From Oscillospiraceae bacterium (GTDB lineage Bacteria > Bacillota > Clostridia > Oscillospirales > Ruminococcaceae): 64,000 nucleotides of DNA. Where the stretch lies: NCBI GenBank assembly GCA_030539275.1, contig JAUNSK010000001.1, positions 116,932-180,931 on the forward strand, written 5' to 3'. A program made the position numbers and the translations under genes. The notes under the pieces were generated by a model, which saw only the letters and a list, made by a program, of their open reading frames with translations, was not told the origin of the DNA and did no database searches. Positions 49,549 through 57,793 of the stretch are shown in pieces (position 1 is the first letter of the stretch; every line of letters starts with the position of its first letter).

Positions 49549-50027
49549 TACAGGTAGTTCCCGGAATGGATGAGATCATACAGGCACGCCTGGAGTGGGC
49601 AAAGATACCGGCATACGCTCCGAGTGAAGAAGTTGCCATAAGGAATAAAGGCAAATGGCATACTGAAACAAGGCTGCTGTTCCCCGGTTACATATTCATG
49701 GACAAAGAATATACTCCTGAACTGTTCCATCAGCTGAAGTATATGGATGGATTCATAAAGTTTCTTGGTGAACCGAAACCACTCTCAGAAACCGAAGAAA
49801 AGCAGATCAGATTTCTTTGCAATAATGGTAAACCGATAAAGACCTCATATTATACGCTGCATGATAATGTTCCGGAATTTACTGTAGGTGTGCTTTCAGA
49901 AATGCCAGTTGAGGTTGTCTCATTTTCTCCAAGGCAGCGAAGAGTCAAAATATTAGTACAGATAGGCAGTCTGGAGTTTTTCTGCAGTCTGCCGGCTGAA
50001 AAAAATCTGATATCTGAACCGGGTTGA
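49539..50027 (+). CDS. NusG-like (LoaP/RfaH-type) transcription antiterminator
   Basis: A 162-residue NusG paralogue. The N-terminal NGN domain (about 1-100) shows Tyr-Val-Ile-Gln-Val-Val-Pro-Gly, Leu-Leu-Phe-Pro-Gly-Tyr-Ile-Phe-Met and Gly-Phe-Ile-Lys-Phe-Leu-Gly. The KOW domain (about 115-155) holds Pro-Val-Glu-Val-Val and Arg-Arg-Val-Lys-Ile-Leu-Val. Paralogues of this kind keep RNA polymerase from stopping at terminators in long operons. It is followed at once by a leader with a hairpin and a terminator, ahead of the late operon. It overlaps the gp27-like gene by 10 bases. Confidence 0.9.
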   Translation: MYVIQVVPGMDEIIQARLEWAKIPAYAPSEEVAIRNKGKWHTETRLLFPGYIFMDKEYTPELFHQLKYMDGFIKFLGEPKPLSETEEKQIRFLCNNGKPIKTSYYTLHDNVPEFTVGVLSEMPVEVVSFSPRQRRVKILVQIGSLEFFCSLPAEKNLISEPG

Positions 50028-50036
50028 TTCGTCCCC

Positions 50037-50064
50037 GTGGAATATGTCAGAGGTCATATTCTAT
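50037..50064 (+). promoter_or_regulatory. Leader hairpin before the late operon (candidate antitermination signal)
   Basis: GAATATG (50040-50046) pairs with CATATTC (50055-50061), and three more pairs, two of them G-T, extend the stem to 10 bp with an 8-nt loop. A second small hairpin, CTGA-TT-TCAG, follows. It lies 10 bases after the NusG-like gene, the place where a LoaP-type protein would need its RNA target. Confidence 0.6.
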
Positions 50065-50181
50065 AACTGATTTCAGATTGAAACCAGAATGGCGGAGCAT
50101 ACCCATTTAAAAACCGCATAACACTGTTTAAATACTGTTCTAAAGAATTTATAGTAAAACTAATCTATGAAAAGCAAAGTG

Positions 50182-50216
50182 GCTTACAGAGCGTTTCTGT
50201 AGGCTTATTTTTATTG
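50182..50216 (+). terminator. Terminator in the late-operon leader
   Basis: GCTTACAGA / TCTGTAGGC form a 9-bp stem with one wobble and a 5-nt loop, then TTATTTTTATT. It stands between the NusG-like gene and the packaging genes with no new promoter visible after it, so the late genes seem to need readthrough. Confidence 0.78.
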
Positions 50217-50231
50217 GAGGGAGATGAGAGC

Positions 50232-50585
50232 ATGGGGGCTATTAAAAAGAAAAGCATAGCAGCACTGGCTGATGGTATGGATAAGTTTGAATTCAGCAAG
50301 AAAAATGTAGATCTGTCAGGTATAAAAGATATCAGTGATCTTATGAATATGATCATCCAGACATCTGACAAAAAGAAACGTAAAAAGCTGTTGGATGAGT
50401 TCAAAAACCGTAAGCTGGAGTTTTATGAATTTCTTAAGTCAAATCCTGAACTCATTACAGCTGAAGCTGAAACGGCAAGAATAATCAAAAACACTCTTAC
50501 CGGTAAAGGTGAAGATGAAGCAGCAACCGAACTCAATAATCTCTTTGAAGCGATTGAAAGCAGCCTTAACGGAGATGATGCCTGA
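50232..50585 (+). CDS. Phage protein ahead of the large terminase, 117 residues
   Basis: A charged helical protein with many Lys and Asp. GGAGG supports ATG 50232. The position directly before the large terminase would suit a small terminase subunit or head accessory protein, but no HTH is evident, and the gp27-like protein may already serve that role. Its stop overlaps the terminase start. Confidence 0.65.
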   Translation: MGAIKKKSIAALADGMDKFEFSKKNVDLSGIKDISDLMNMIIQTSDKKKRKKLLDEFKNRKLEFYEFLKSNPELITAEAETARIIKNTLTGKGEDEAATELNNLFEAIESSLNGDDA

Positions 50586-51832
50586 TGCAGTATACAAAAT
50601 TCAGTAAAAAGCAGCTTCAGGCAATGCTATGGTGGGCAAGATCTGCAACAAAGAAACGCAAAGCAATAATTTGTGATGGGTCTGTACGTTCCGGCAAAAC
50701 TATGGCTATGACAATAGGCTTTGTGTTCTGGAGTTCAAAAAGCTTCAATAATGAGAACTTTGCCTTTTGCGGTAAAACAATAGAATCTCTTAAGCGAAAT
50801 GTAATAACACCTATGCAGAAATGGCTTAAAGGTGTATGTACTATTCAGGAAAGAGTAAGTAAAAACTATGTTGAAATAACCATGAACGGTCATACAAACA
50901 GATATTATGTGTTCGGCGGTAAGGATGAAACATCTTACCAGCTCGTTCAGGGTATTACATTGGCAGGAATACTGCTTGATGAGGTAGCTTTGATGCCGCG
51001 TTCATTTGTTGACCAGGCTATAACAAGATGTTCTGTAAAGGGCTCAAAACTCTGGTTCAACTGTAATCCTGAAGGCTCTGAACATTGGTTCTATAAAGAG
51101 TGGATAAAAGATTCGGAAAAAAAGAATGCGCTTCACCTGCATATGACAATGGACGATAATCTGAGTCTTGATTCAGAAACAAAAGAGATGTATGAGAGAT
51201 CATTCTCAGGTGTATTCTATGACAGATATATAAAAGGTCTCTGGGTATTGGCTGATGGATTAGTATATCCTATGTGGTCTGATAATTATGTTATTGACAG
51301 CTATAAACCTGATGAATGGGGCGAATGGTATGTCAGTGCGGACTACGGAACAGTTAATCCATGTTCATTTGGCCTGTGGCACGTCACAGATACAAAGGCT
51401 GTCAGAACGGCAGAATACTACTTTGACAGTCGTGAAAAAGGCTGGTCAAGAACAGATGAAGAGCATTATTCAGAACTTGAAAAGCTTGTTGGTGATATTG
51501 ATATTCGTTCTGTTATCATAGATCCGTCTGCAGCTTCATTTATTGAAACTATCAAGAGACATGGACGTTTTAGTGTCCGAAGAGCACAGAATGAGGTGCT
51601 TGACGGTATCAGACGTACATCAACATTAATAAATGCCGGCTGCTTACTTGTAACTCAGGAATGTGCAGGCTTTCGTAAAGAAGTAAAACTATATTGCTGG
51701 AATAATAAAGCTGAAACAGATACTGTTGTCAAGGAAAATGACCATGCAATGGATGATACCAGATACCTTGTCAATACAGTGCTCAGAAGAACATTGCTGA
51801 AAAGGATCGGAGGTGATATGAATGATAAGTAA
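50585..51832 (+). CDS. terL: Terminase large subunit, PBSX/SPP1 type
   Basis: A 415-residue packaging motor. Walker A is DGSVRSGKT (31-39) and Walker B is Gly-Ile-Leu-Leu-Asp-Glu-Val. The C-terminal nuclease has acidic residues in Ser-Ala-Asp-Tyr-Gly-Thr, Val-Ile-Ile-Asp-Pro-Ser-Ala and Asp-His-Ala-Met-Asp-Asp. The sequence follows the PBSX family of Gram-positive siphoviruses, not Mu gp28. It overlaps the portal gene by 11 bases. Confidence 0.94.
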   Translation: MQYTKFSKKQLQAMLWWARSATKKRKAIICDGSVRSGKTMAMTIGFVFWSSKSFNNENFAFCGKTIESLKRNVITPMQKWLKGVCTIQERVSKNYVEITMNGHTNRYYVFGGKDETSYQLVQGITLAGILLDEVALMPRSFVDQAITRCSVKGSKLWFNCNPEGSEHWFYKEWIKDSEKKNALHLHMTMDDNLSLDSETKEMYERSFSGVFYDRYIKGLWVLADGLVYPMWSDNYVIDSYKPDEWGEWYVSADYGTVNPCSFGLWHVTDTKAVRTAEYYFDSREKGWSRTDEEHYSELEKLVGDIDIRSVIIDPSAASFIETIKRHGRFSVRRAQNEVLDGIRRTSTLINAGCLLVTQECAGFRKEVKLYCWNNKAETDTVVKENDHAMDDTRYLVNTVLRRTLLKRIGGDMNDK

Positions 51833-53168
51833 AGCTGAAATAGAAAAGGCTCTTAAGGTTTCAATTCCGGTGTCTAATGATATGGATGAAGCGATAAGAA
51901 TCTGGGCAGAAACATATGAAAATAAAGCTTACTGGATAAAAAAAGATATCGTCAGTCTTAACTTAGCATCTGAAATTGCTTCGGAAACATCCAGATTGGT
52001 TACTGGTAACGGAAAGTCATGGATCTCCGGATCTGCCCGTGCTGAATATTTACAGAAACAGTACAGCACATACATGGAAACGATCAGAAAAGATGTTGAA
52101 CTTGGATGTGCACTTGGTGGAATTGCCTTAAAACCTTACCTGTGTGGTGGCAACATAAAAGTTGATGCAGTAACAGCAGATCGCTTCTACCCTGTTTCAT
52201 ATGATACTGACGGAGAACTTACATCAGCTGTGTTTGTTGAACAGCATACAATCGGTAAAAACGTATATACAAGGTTGGAATATCATATTTTTAATTCAGG
52301 ATTACATGAATATACAGTTGAAAATCATGCTTATGTATCTGAAAGCTATTCATCGCTTGGTAAGGAATGCAGCTTATCAGATGTTGATATGTGGATGAAT
52401 TACACGGAACTAATGCATATCAGGGACGTTGAAAGGCCGCTTTTTGCATATTTTAAGATGCCAACTGCAAATAACATTGATCGCAACTCTCCGACAGGAA
52501 TAAGCTGCTTTGCAAAAGCCATAGATCAGATAAAACAGGCAGATACACACTGGGCGCTGATAATGTGGGAGTATGATGGTTCACAGCTTGCAATAGATGC
52601 TCCTGAAGATATGTTTAAGAAACAAAATGGAAAGCTGATAATTCCAGAGCGTATGCAACGTCTGTTCCGAACAAATGATTACGAGCAAAAAAATGATGAT
52701 ATACCAATTCAAGCATTTTCTCCGGCTATTCGTGATCAATCGCTGTTTAATGGTTTCAATCGAATATTACAGAGGATTGAATATAATTGTGACTTGGCAT
52801 ATGGTACAATTTCTGATCCTCAGACAGTAGAAAAGACAGCTGAAGAAGTCAGATCAGGCAAGGAACGTTCCAGATCAAGTATGCAGGAGAAACAAAAGTC
52901 ACTTGAGAACGCATTAAAACATCTGATCTGGATAATGAATCAATACGCTGATTATTATAACCTTGCACCTTCAGGGGAATACGAAACTGTATTTGAATGG
53001 GGCGACGGTGTTACCCAGGACAGGGACAAAGAATTTTCAAGGCAATTACAGCTCGTTACTGCAGGAAAACTTAAGGCAGAAAAACTTATTGCCTGGTACT
53101 TTGGATGTTCTGAAGAAAAAGCAAAGGAGTACATTCCTGAAACACAATCATTGTTCGGAGGTGAATAA
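51822..53168 (+). CDS. Phage portal protein, A118/SPP1 gp6-like
   Basis: A 448-residue portal. The order of motifs (a leading Trp-Ala-Glu-Thr-Tyr, Glu-Ile-Ala-Ser-Glu, Gly-Gly-Ile-Ala-Leu-Lys-Pro and the long C-terminal helix with Thr-Ala-Glu-Glu-Val-Arg-Ser) fits SPP1-type portals. It forms the ring through which DNA enters the head. GGAGGTGA in its last codons serves the next gene. Confidence 0.92.
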   Translation: MISKAEIEKALKVSIPVSNDMDEAIRIWAETYENKAYWIKKDIVSLNLASEIASETSRLVTGNGKSWISGSARAEYLQKQYSTYMETIRKDVELGCALGGIALKPYLCGGNIKVDAVTADRFYPVSYDTDGELTSAVFVEQHTIGKNVYTRLEYHIFNSGLHEYTVENHAYVSESYSSLGKECSLSDVDMWMNYTELMHIRDVERPLFAYFKMPTANNIDRNSPTGISCFAKAIDQIKQADTHWALIMWEYDGSQLAIDAPEDMFKKQNGKLIIPERMQRLFRTNDYEQKNDDIPIQAFSPAIRDQSLFNGFNRILQRIEYNCDLAYGTISDPQTVEKTAEEVRSGKERSRSSMQEKQKSLENALKHLIWIMNQYADYYNLAPSGEYETVFEWGDGVTQDRDKEFSRQLQLVTAGKLKAEKLIAWYFGCSEEKAKEYIPETQSLFGGE

Positions 53169-53170
53169 CC

Positions 53171-54715
53171 ATGCTTACTCCTGGTTATTATGATCATCTT
53201 ACTGACGAACTAGTAAAGCTGTATGCTGAACTTGACAATGCAATTATATCTGATATAACACGACGATTAATGAAGAACGGCTATTTAACTGAAACAGCAA
53301 AATGGCAGATACAACAGCTTCAGGAATCCGGAATGATGTATGATGATATAATTTCTGAAATAGCAAAGCATACTAACGCTGCTGATCGGCAGCTCCGAAC
53401 TATTTTTGAAGATGCCGGTCTGCAGAGCATCAGCAATGATAATGCTGCATATAGCCAGGCTGGTCTGGGAAGTATAATTAAAATGTCCCCTGCAGCTCTG
53501 CAGGTTCTTAATGCCGGATTTAAAAAATGTGCCGGCACTCTAAGTAATCTGACACTTACTACAGCAAGTACTGGTCAGACAGCATACATATCTGCTTGTA
53601 ATAATGCATATATGCAGATTACTAGCGGTGCATTTGATTATCAGACAGCAATAAGACGTGCAGTGAAACAAGTTGCTGAAAGCGGCACTGAGGTCTTATA
53701 TCCGTCAGGTCATAGTGATAAGATAGATGTTGCAGTAAGACGTGCAGTGCTTACAGGCGTAGGTCAGACATGCAGAACACTGTCAGAAACCAATGCTCAG
53801 GATATGGGCTGTGATCTTATGGAGATAACAGCTCATGCCGGTGCCAGACCGTCACATGCAGAATGGCAGGGTCAGATCGTCAGCCTCTCCGGCAGAAAAG
53901 GTTATCTTTCGAAGTCAGATATCGGATACGGAACCGGTGCCGGGTTCGGTGGCTGGAACTGCCGTCATGACTGGTATCCTTATTTTGAGGGAATAAGCAA
54001 ACGGTCATATACCAAAAGTGATCTTAAAGATCTGAATGCCAGGAATATTGAGTATCAGGGAAAACAGTTTACTGAGTATGAAATCTCTCAGATGCAAAGA
54101 ACCTTAGAACGTAAAATAAGAAGCTTGAAACGTGAAGCAGCTGCATATAATACAGCAATTCAAAATGCATCTTCTGATACTGTTAAAACGGCATTTGAAG
54201 ATGATTTCAGAAACGTTTCAGTAAAACTGAAAGCAAAGGAAAAAGAACTTGGCAGCTTCATAAATAAGACTGGTCAGCTTCGTGATCCATTCAGAGAACA
54301 AGTAAATGGTTTTGGGCGTTCAACTGCTCAGAAAGCGGTATGGGCAAGTAAAAAAGAGATTGACAAGTATAAATGTTTGCATTACAATAAAGATGGAACA
54401 ATTGTTGTGACTGATGATTGGAAAAGTAAAGGGAAAGTTAGCTTGCCTTCCAAATATAAACCTAACGCAGTTATTGAAACAAAAACTGCTGCGGAAAATG
54501 GAAATTTTCAAATTGATCATACGATCTATAATAATGAAGCTATTATGTCTCTTCAAATTCATTCTGGAGGTCATTCAAATCCTGAAAAACATCCATATGG
54601 AAAGCATCACGAACATGCTCATGATTTTGTATGGATAAAAAATCAAAAGCATCCACACAGAACGACACGAAACATTACTGACAAAGAAAGAAAGGAACAT
54701 GGTGATATTCTATGA
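53171..54715 (+). CDS. Phage minor capsid protein with a C-terminal toxin-like extension
   Basis: A 514-residue protein. Residues 1-380 match A118-type minor capsid protein 2, including Ala-His-Ala-Gly-Ala-Arg-Pro-Ser-His and Gly-Gly-Trp-Asn-Cys-Arg-His-Asp. The last 130 residues differ: a strand-rich start, then His-Ser-Gly-Gly-His, Tyr-Gly-Lys-His-His-Glu-His-Ala-His-Asp-Phe and His-Pro-His-Arg, a His-dense cluster. Such C-terminal domains on head proteins are sometimes polymorphic toxin domains. The next gene overlaps it by 4 bases and could be an immunity partner. The toxin idea is inference. Confidence 0.85.
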   Translation: MLTPGYYDHLTDELVKLYAELDNAIISDITRRLMKNGYLTETAKWQIQQLQESGMMYDDIISEIAKHTNAADRQLRTIFEDAGLQSISNDNAAYSQAGLGSIIKMSPAALQVLNAGFKKCAGTLSNLTLTTASTGQTAYISACNNAYMQITSGAFDYQTAIRRAVKQVAESGTEVLYPSGHSDKIDVAVRRAVLTGVGQTCRTLSETNAQDMGCDLMEITAHAGARPSHAEWQGQIVSLSGRKGYLSKSDIGYGTGAGFGGWNCRHDWYPYFEGISKRSYTKSDLKDLNARNIEYQGKQFTEYEISQMQRTLERKIRSLKREAAAYNTAIQNASSDTVKTAFEDDFRNVSVKLKAKEKELGSFINKTGQLRDPFREQVNGFGRSTAQKAVWASKKEIDKYKCLHYNKDGTIVVTDDWKSKGKVSLPSKYKPNAVIETKTAAENGNFQIDHTIYNNEAIMSLQIHSGGHSNPEKHPYGKHHEHAHDFVWIKNQKHPHRTTRNITDKERKEHGDIL

Positions 54716-54936
54716 CTGCAAAGAAAATAAAAGATACAATTGCTTCGTGCTTAAACGATGTTATAATGGAATATCACGGAGATACGATATTTGTAAACCC
54801 GTGGAACGATAACAAATTTGAGTTTGCATATAAAGACATTGATAAAACATACACTAGTATTGAAGATCTGATGTCTGATAAAATTTATGATGGCAAATCA
54901 CTAAAAGAGATTGCTGCAGAGGTTACTCTAATGTAA
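54712..54936 (+). CDS. Small acidic protein paired with the minor capsid extension, 74 residues
   Basis: The start overlaps the minor capsid stop (ATGA), so the two are translationally coupled. The product is soluble, with Thr-Ile-Phe-Val-Asn-Pro-Trp-Asn-Asp-Asn-Lys-Phe-Glu-Phe and an acidic C-terminal half. Its size and position next to a toxin-like domain resemble immunity proteins. No family is recognised. It could equally be a capsid accessory protein. Confidence 0.65.
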   Translation: MTAKKIKDTIASCLNDVIMEYHGDTIFVNPWNDNKFEFAYKDIDKTYTSIEDLMSDKIYDGKSLKEIAAEVTLM

Positions 54937-54941
54937 AAATT

Positions 54942-54968
54942 GCACCTTGAAAATATCAGGGTGCTTTT
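54942..54968 (+). terminator. Weak terminator-like hairpin in the late operon
   Basis: GCACC / GGTGC with an inner TGA/TCA pair is followed by TTTTCTTA. A similar hairpin lies 80 bases on. Confidence 0.5.
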
Positions 54969-55022
54969 CTTATGCATTGAAAGGGGTGATTATCAAAAAT
55001 ACTGGAATTTCATAGTCTGAAT

Positions 55023-55046
55023 GCACCGAAACAGGTGCTATTTTTA
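55023..55046 (+). terminator. Second weak terminator-like hairpin before the scaffold gene
   Basis: GCACC-GAAACA-GGTGC is followed by TATTTTTAT. Its arms are identical to those of the hairpin at 54942. Confidence 0.55.
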
Positions 55047-55077
55047 TACACATTTTTAAAAGAAAGAGGTCAAAATC

Positions 55078-55614
55078 ATGATCGATAAGAAGTTTTTAGA
55101 AAGCCTTGGCGTTACCGATGAAGAGACAGTCAATAAAATTGTTGCCGAATATGGAGCTGACATCAAGGTAGAAAAGGATGCTGTCTCAGCAGCCCAGGCA
55201 CAGCTTTCAGAAGCAAATACTCAGATTGAAAGTTTCAAAGGCATGGATGTGGAAGCAATCCAGAAGTCAGCTGACGACTGGAAAACCAAGTATGAGAAAT
55301 CTGAATCCGACAGAGCAGAATTTGAGCATAAGACAAAGCTTACAAACTATGTTAAGGGTCTTAATCTCAAAGATGATGTCTATGAAAACTATGTTACAGG
55401 CACACTGATTGAAAAAGGACTTAAGTTTGACGGTGACAAGCTTATCGGCGGCGAAGATGTTGTAAACACATTTAAGGAATCACATCCTGATGCGTTTAAG
55501 GCTGAAGAGTTGCCACCTAAGTTTTCATACAGTGTAAACGGCGGTAACAATACCAGCGTCGGCGGCGTTGAAGCTGCATTCCTTGCAAAGAATCCAAATT
55601 TAAAAATTGATTAA
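55078..55614 (+). CDS. Capsid scaffolding protein, Gp20-like
   Basis: A 178-residue protein: a long helical region (about 30-90) rich in Ala, Glu and Lys, with Gln-Ala-Gln-Leu-Ser-Glu-Ala and Tyr-Glu-Lys-Ser-Glu, then a small C-terminal domain. This matches phage minor structural Gp20 scaffolds of A118-like phages. It lies directly before the major capsid gene. AAAGAGG precedes the ATG. Confidence 0.88.
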   Translation: MIDKKFLESLGVTDEETVNKIVAEYGADIKVEKDAVSAAQAQLSEANTQIESFKGMDVEAIQKSADDWKTKYEKSESDRAEFEHKTKLTNYVKGLNLKDDVYENYVTGTLIEKGLKFDGDKLIGGEDVVNTFKESHPDAFKAEELPPKFSYSVNGGNNTSVGGVEAAFLAKNPNLKID

Positions 55615-55631
55615 GAAAGAGGTAAAAAATT

Positions 55632-56732
55632 ATGCCACATACATCACAGGAAAGATATTCAAAAATGGCTATGGCAAAGCTCAGAAGTGAAAACGTACTG
55701 AAGGACGGAGTTGTTTTTAATACTGATTATGAAGGTAATCCGGTATCAGGAGCAGTTAAGATTCCTGTAAGAGATACTGAGGTTGCTGTATCAGATTACG
55801 ATAAAGCAAATGGAATTACTGCTACCAGCGGCTCTACATCATACACTACACTTACAATTGACAAGGATAAAGCAGTGAACGAGGTTATTGATGGTTATGA
55901 TGCACAGTCAGTTCCTGATAACCTTGTTGCTGACAGAATTGACAGTGCTGGATATAGTCTTGCAAATCAGATCGATACCGATGGCGGTACTACTCTTCTT
56001 GCCGGTGCAACAGTAACCAACGTTACTCAGCTGACAGAATCAAATATCTACGATACAATCGTTGATATTCGTACTGATATGTCAAAGGCAAAGATCCCGA
56101 ACGATGGCAAAAGATATCTTCTGGTAACTCCGGACACATTTGCACTGATATTAAAGTGTGATGAGTTTGTCAGGGCATCTGCACTTGGAGATGCTGTTGT
56201 ACAGAATAGTATAGTAGGAAAAATTGCCGGATTTAACGTTATCGAATGGAATGACACAACAGCTAATCTTGCAATGGTTGCCGGACATCCCAGATTTGCG
56301 ACAAGAGTAAATGAGTGGAGTGTGGGTGTACATGTACAGGATCTTTCCGGATCTGGTAAATACATCGGTGCATCAGCTGTACAGGGACGAATGGTATATG
56401 CACACAAAGTTCTCAGATCTGCCGCTGTCAGAGCAGCATATACACCGGGATCACTTACTGTATCACTGGCTGCAGGATCTACTACTTCAGGTACAACTGT
56501 ACCAACTGTTTCAGCTGGAAATACAGGTACAACATATTCATATAAGGTAAACCCATCATCGAGAGCGACATACAATATGACATCAACTGCATATGCCGGC
56601 ACGTCTCTTACTTCCGGAACAACAGAAATTGCTGTATCAGCAGGAGATGTAATTGAAATTGTAAACCTTTCAAGCTCAAAGGTGGTTGCCGTTGCATATG
56701 TCACTGTTCCTGGTTCAGCTATCAAAGCTTAG
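55632..56732 (+). CDS. Major capsid protein
   Basis: A 366-residue HK97-fold capsid protein. The first 275 residues follow the P22/A118-like coat pattern (Val-Pro-Asp-Asn-Leu, Arg-Tyr-Leu-Leu-Val-Thr-Pro-Asp, Gly-Phe-Asn-Val-Ile-Glu). The last about 85 residues form a separate Ser/Thr/Gly/Val-rich beta domain with Thr-Val-Ser-Ala-Gly-Asn, probably an Ig-like surface domain. AAGAGG precedes the ATG. It follows the scaffold, as usual. Confidence 0.92.
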   Translation: MPHTSQERYSKMAMAKLRSENVLKDGVVFNTDYEGNPVSGAVKIPVRDTEVAVSDYDKANGITATSGSTSYTTLTIDKDKAVNEVIDGYDAQSVPDNLVADRIDSAGYSLANQIDTDGGTTLLAGATVTNVTQLTESNIYDTIVDIRTDMSKAKIPNDGKRYLLVTPDTFALILKCDEFVRASALGDAVVQNSIVGKIAGFNVIEWNDTTANLAMVAGHPRFATRVNEWSVGVHVQDLSGSGKYIGASAVQGRMVYAHKVLRSAAVRAAYTPGSLTVSLAAGSTTSGTTVPTVSAGNTGTTYSYKVNPSSRATYNMTSTAYAGTSLTSGTTEIAVSAGDVIEIVNLSSSKVVAVAYVTVPGSAIKA

Positions 56733-56745
56733 GCGGTGATATCAG

Positions 56746-57102
56746 ATGCAATATGCTGATTTTACTTACTATCAGAGCACATTCCACGGAAATAAAATAA
56801 GCACTCAGACGGAGTATACAGCTCCGTCTGAACGTGCATCTGAATATATTGATTCTGTTACATTTGGAAGAGCATCAGAAAACACTGACGCTCAGATCGC
56901 AGATAAAATTAAACGTTGCTGCTGTGCTCTGGCGGAACAGATACACACTGATGGTATTGCAGCCGGAAAAACTTCTGAAAAGATAGGCAGCTATTCCGTT
57001 TCATATGCAGAATGTTCTGTCAGTGAACTGAACAGACACAAACGATCTATAGCGTCTCAGTACCTTGGCAGTACAGGCCTTATGAGCCGTAGTATCGAAT
57101 AG
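56746..57102 (+). CDS. Head-tail connector, gp6-like
   Basis: A 118-residue protein beginning Met-Gln-Tyr-Ala-Asp-Phe-Thr-Tyr-Tyr with a conserved Ala-Ser-Glu-Tyr-Ile-Asp-Ser-Val-Thr-Phe. The helical content and the place after the major capsid gene fit adaptor proteins that sit below the portal. Three consecutive Cys lie near residue 63. It starts 13 bases after the capsid stop, behind GGCGGTGAT. Confidence 0.8.
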   Translation: MQYADFTYYQSTFHGNKISTQTEYTAPSERASEYIDSVTFGRASENTDAQIADKIKRCCCALAEQIHTDGIAAGKTSEKIGSYSVSYAECSVSELNRHKRSIASQYLGSTGLMSRSIE

Positions 57103-57111
57103 GAGTACAGT

Positions 57112-57459
57112 ATGTTTTCTAACGCTTCATGCACAATATATCATCGTGGGTATGACAGCACTACACGCATGGATAAATGGACAAAGGTTCAGATACCGGA
57201 TGTTTATATTGAAACAACAAAGGCTGCAAAGCTGACCCGTGAAGGATGGGCTGACAACTGTAATATGTTTGCCAGCATACCAAATACTGATGTAACAGTT
57301 TGTGAACAGGATATTTTGGTTAAAGGCATTGTTGAACATGAGATATCAGGATCGTTCACAATATCAGATCTTCACAAGCAATATGAGACGTATACAGTTA
57401 TATCTGTAGATGTCTATAATTTCGGAGGTAACCCGCATATCGAGATAAGGGGAAAATAA
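57112..57459 (+). CDS. Head-closure (stopper) type protein, 115 residues
   Basis: A beta-rich protein with Thr-Ile-Tyr-His-Arg-Gly-Tyr-Asp near the start and Val-Lys-Gly-Ile-Val-Glu in the second half. It resembles the DUF6751-like proteins at this place in Clostridia phages. Between connector and tail-completion genes, a head-closure role is expected. GGAGTAC lies before the ATG. Confidence 0.7.
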   Translation: MFSNASCTIYHRGYDSTTRMDKWTKVQIPDVYIETTKAAKLTREGWADNCNMFASIPNTDVTVCEQDILVKGIVEHEISGSFTISDLHKQYETYTVISVDVYNFGGNPHIEIRGK

Positions 57460-57460
57460 T

Positions 57461-57793
57461 ATGCTTACATTTCGTCCGAACTTACTTAAGGATAAGGAAA
57501 AAGATTTCAGTCTGTCACAAAAGTTTATTGACAGCGAAGTACTCAGACTATCTGATCAGTATGTCCCCATGCAGACAGGTATGCTGAAAAAATCCGGAAC
57601 AAACGGAACGGTTATAGGAAGCGGAGTAGTAAAATATAATGCACCGTATGCCCGCATTCAATATTATAGCGGACGTTCACCGGGAAGTAGTACACAAGGT
57701 CCGTTAAGGGGTCGGATGTGGTTTGAACGAATGAAAGCAGATCACAAAGACGAAATACTTAAAGGTGCAAAGAAAGCTGCAGGTGCAAAATGA
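57461..57793 (+). CDS. Minor capsid / head-tail joining protein, 110 residues
   Basis: Tyr-Val-Pro-Met-Gln-Thr-Gly-Met-Leu-Lys-Lys-Ser and Tyr-Ala-Arg-Ile-Gln-Tyr-Tyr with Trp-Phe-Glu-Arg-Met-Lys match the minor capsid protein of A118-like phages (similar to HK97 gp10). It starts two bases after the previous stop and overlaps the next gene by 4 bases. Confidence 0.85.
   Translation: MLTFRPNLLKDKEKDFSLSQKFIDSEVLRLSDQYVPMQTGMLKKSGTNGTVIGSGVVKYNAPYARIQYYSGRSPGSSTQGPLRGRMWFERMKADHKDEILKGAKKAAGAK

Noticed and set aside
50028..50100. Possible third hammerhead ribozyme after the NusG-like gene
   Set aside because: CTGATTTC replaces CTGATGA and the GAAA is not followed by a stem ending in GTC. The hairpin there is better explained as a leader element.
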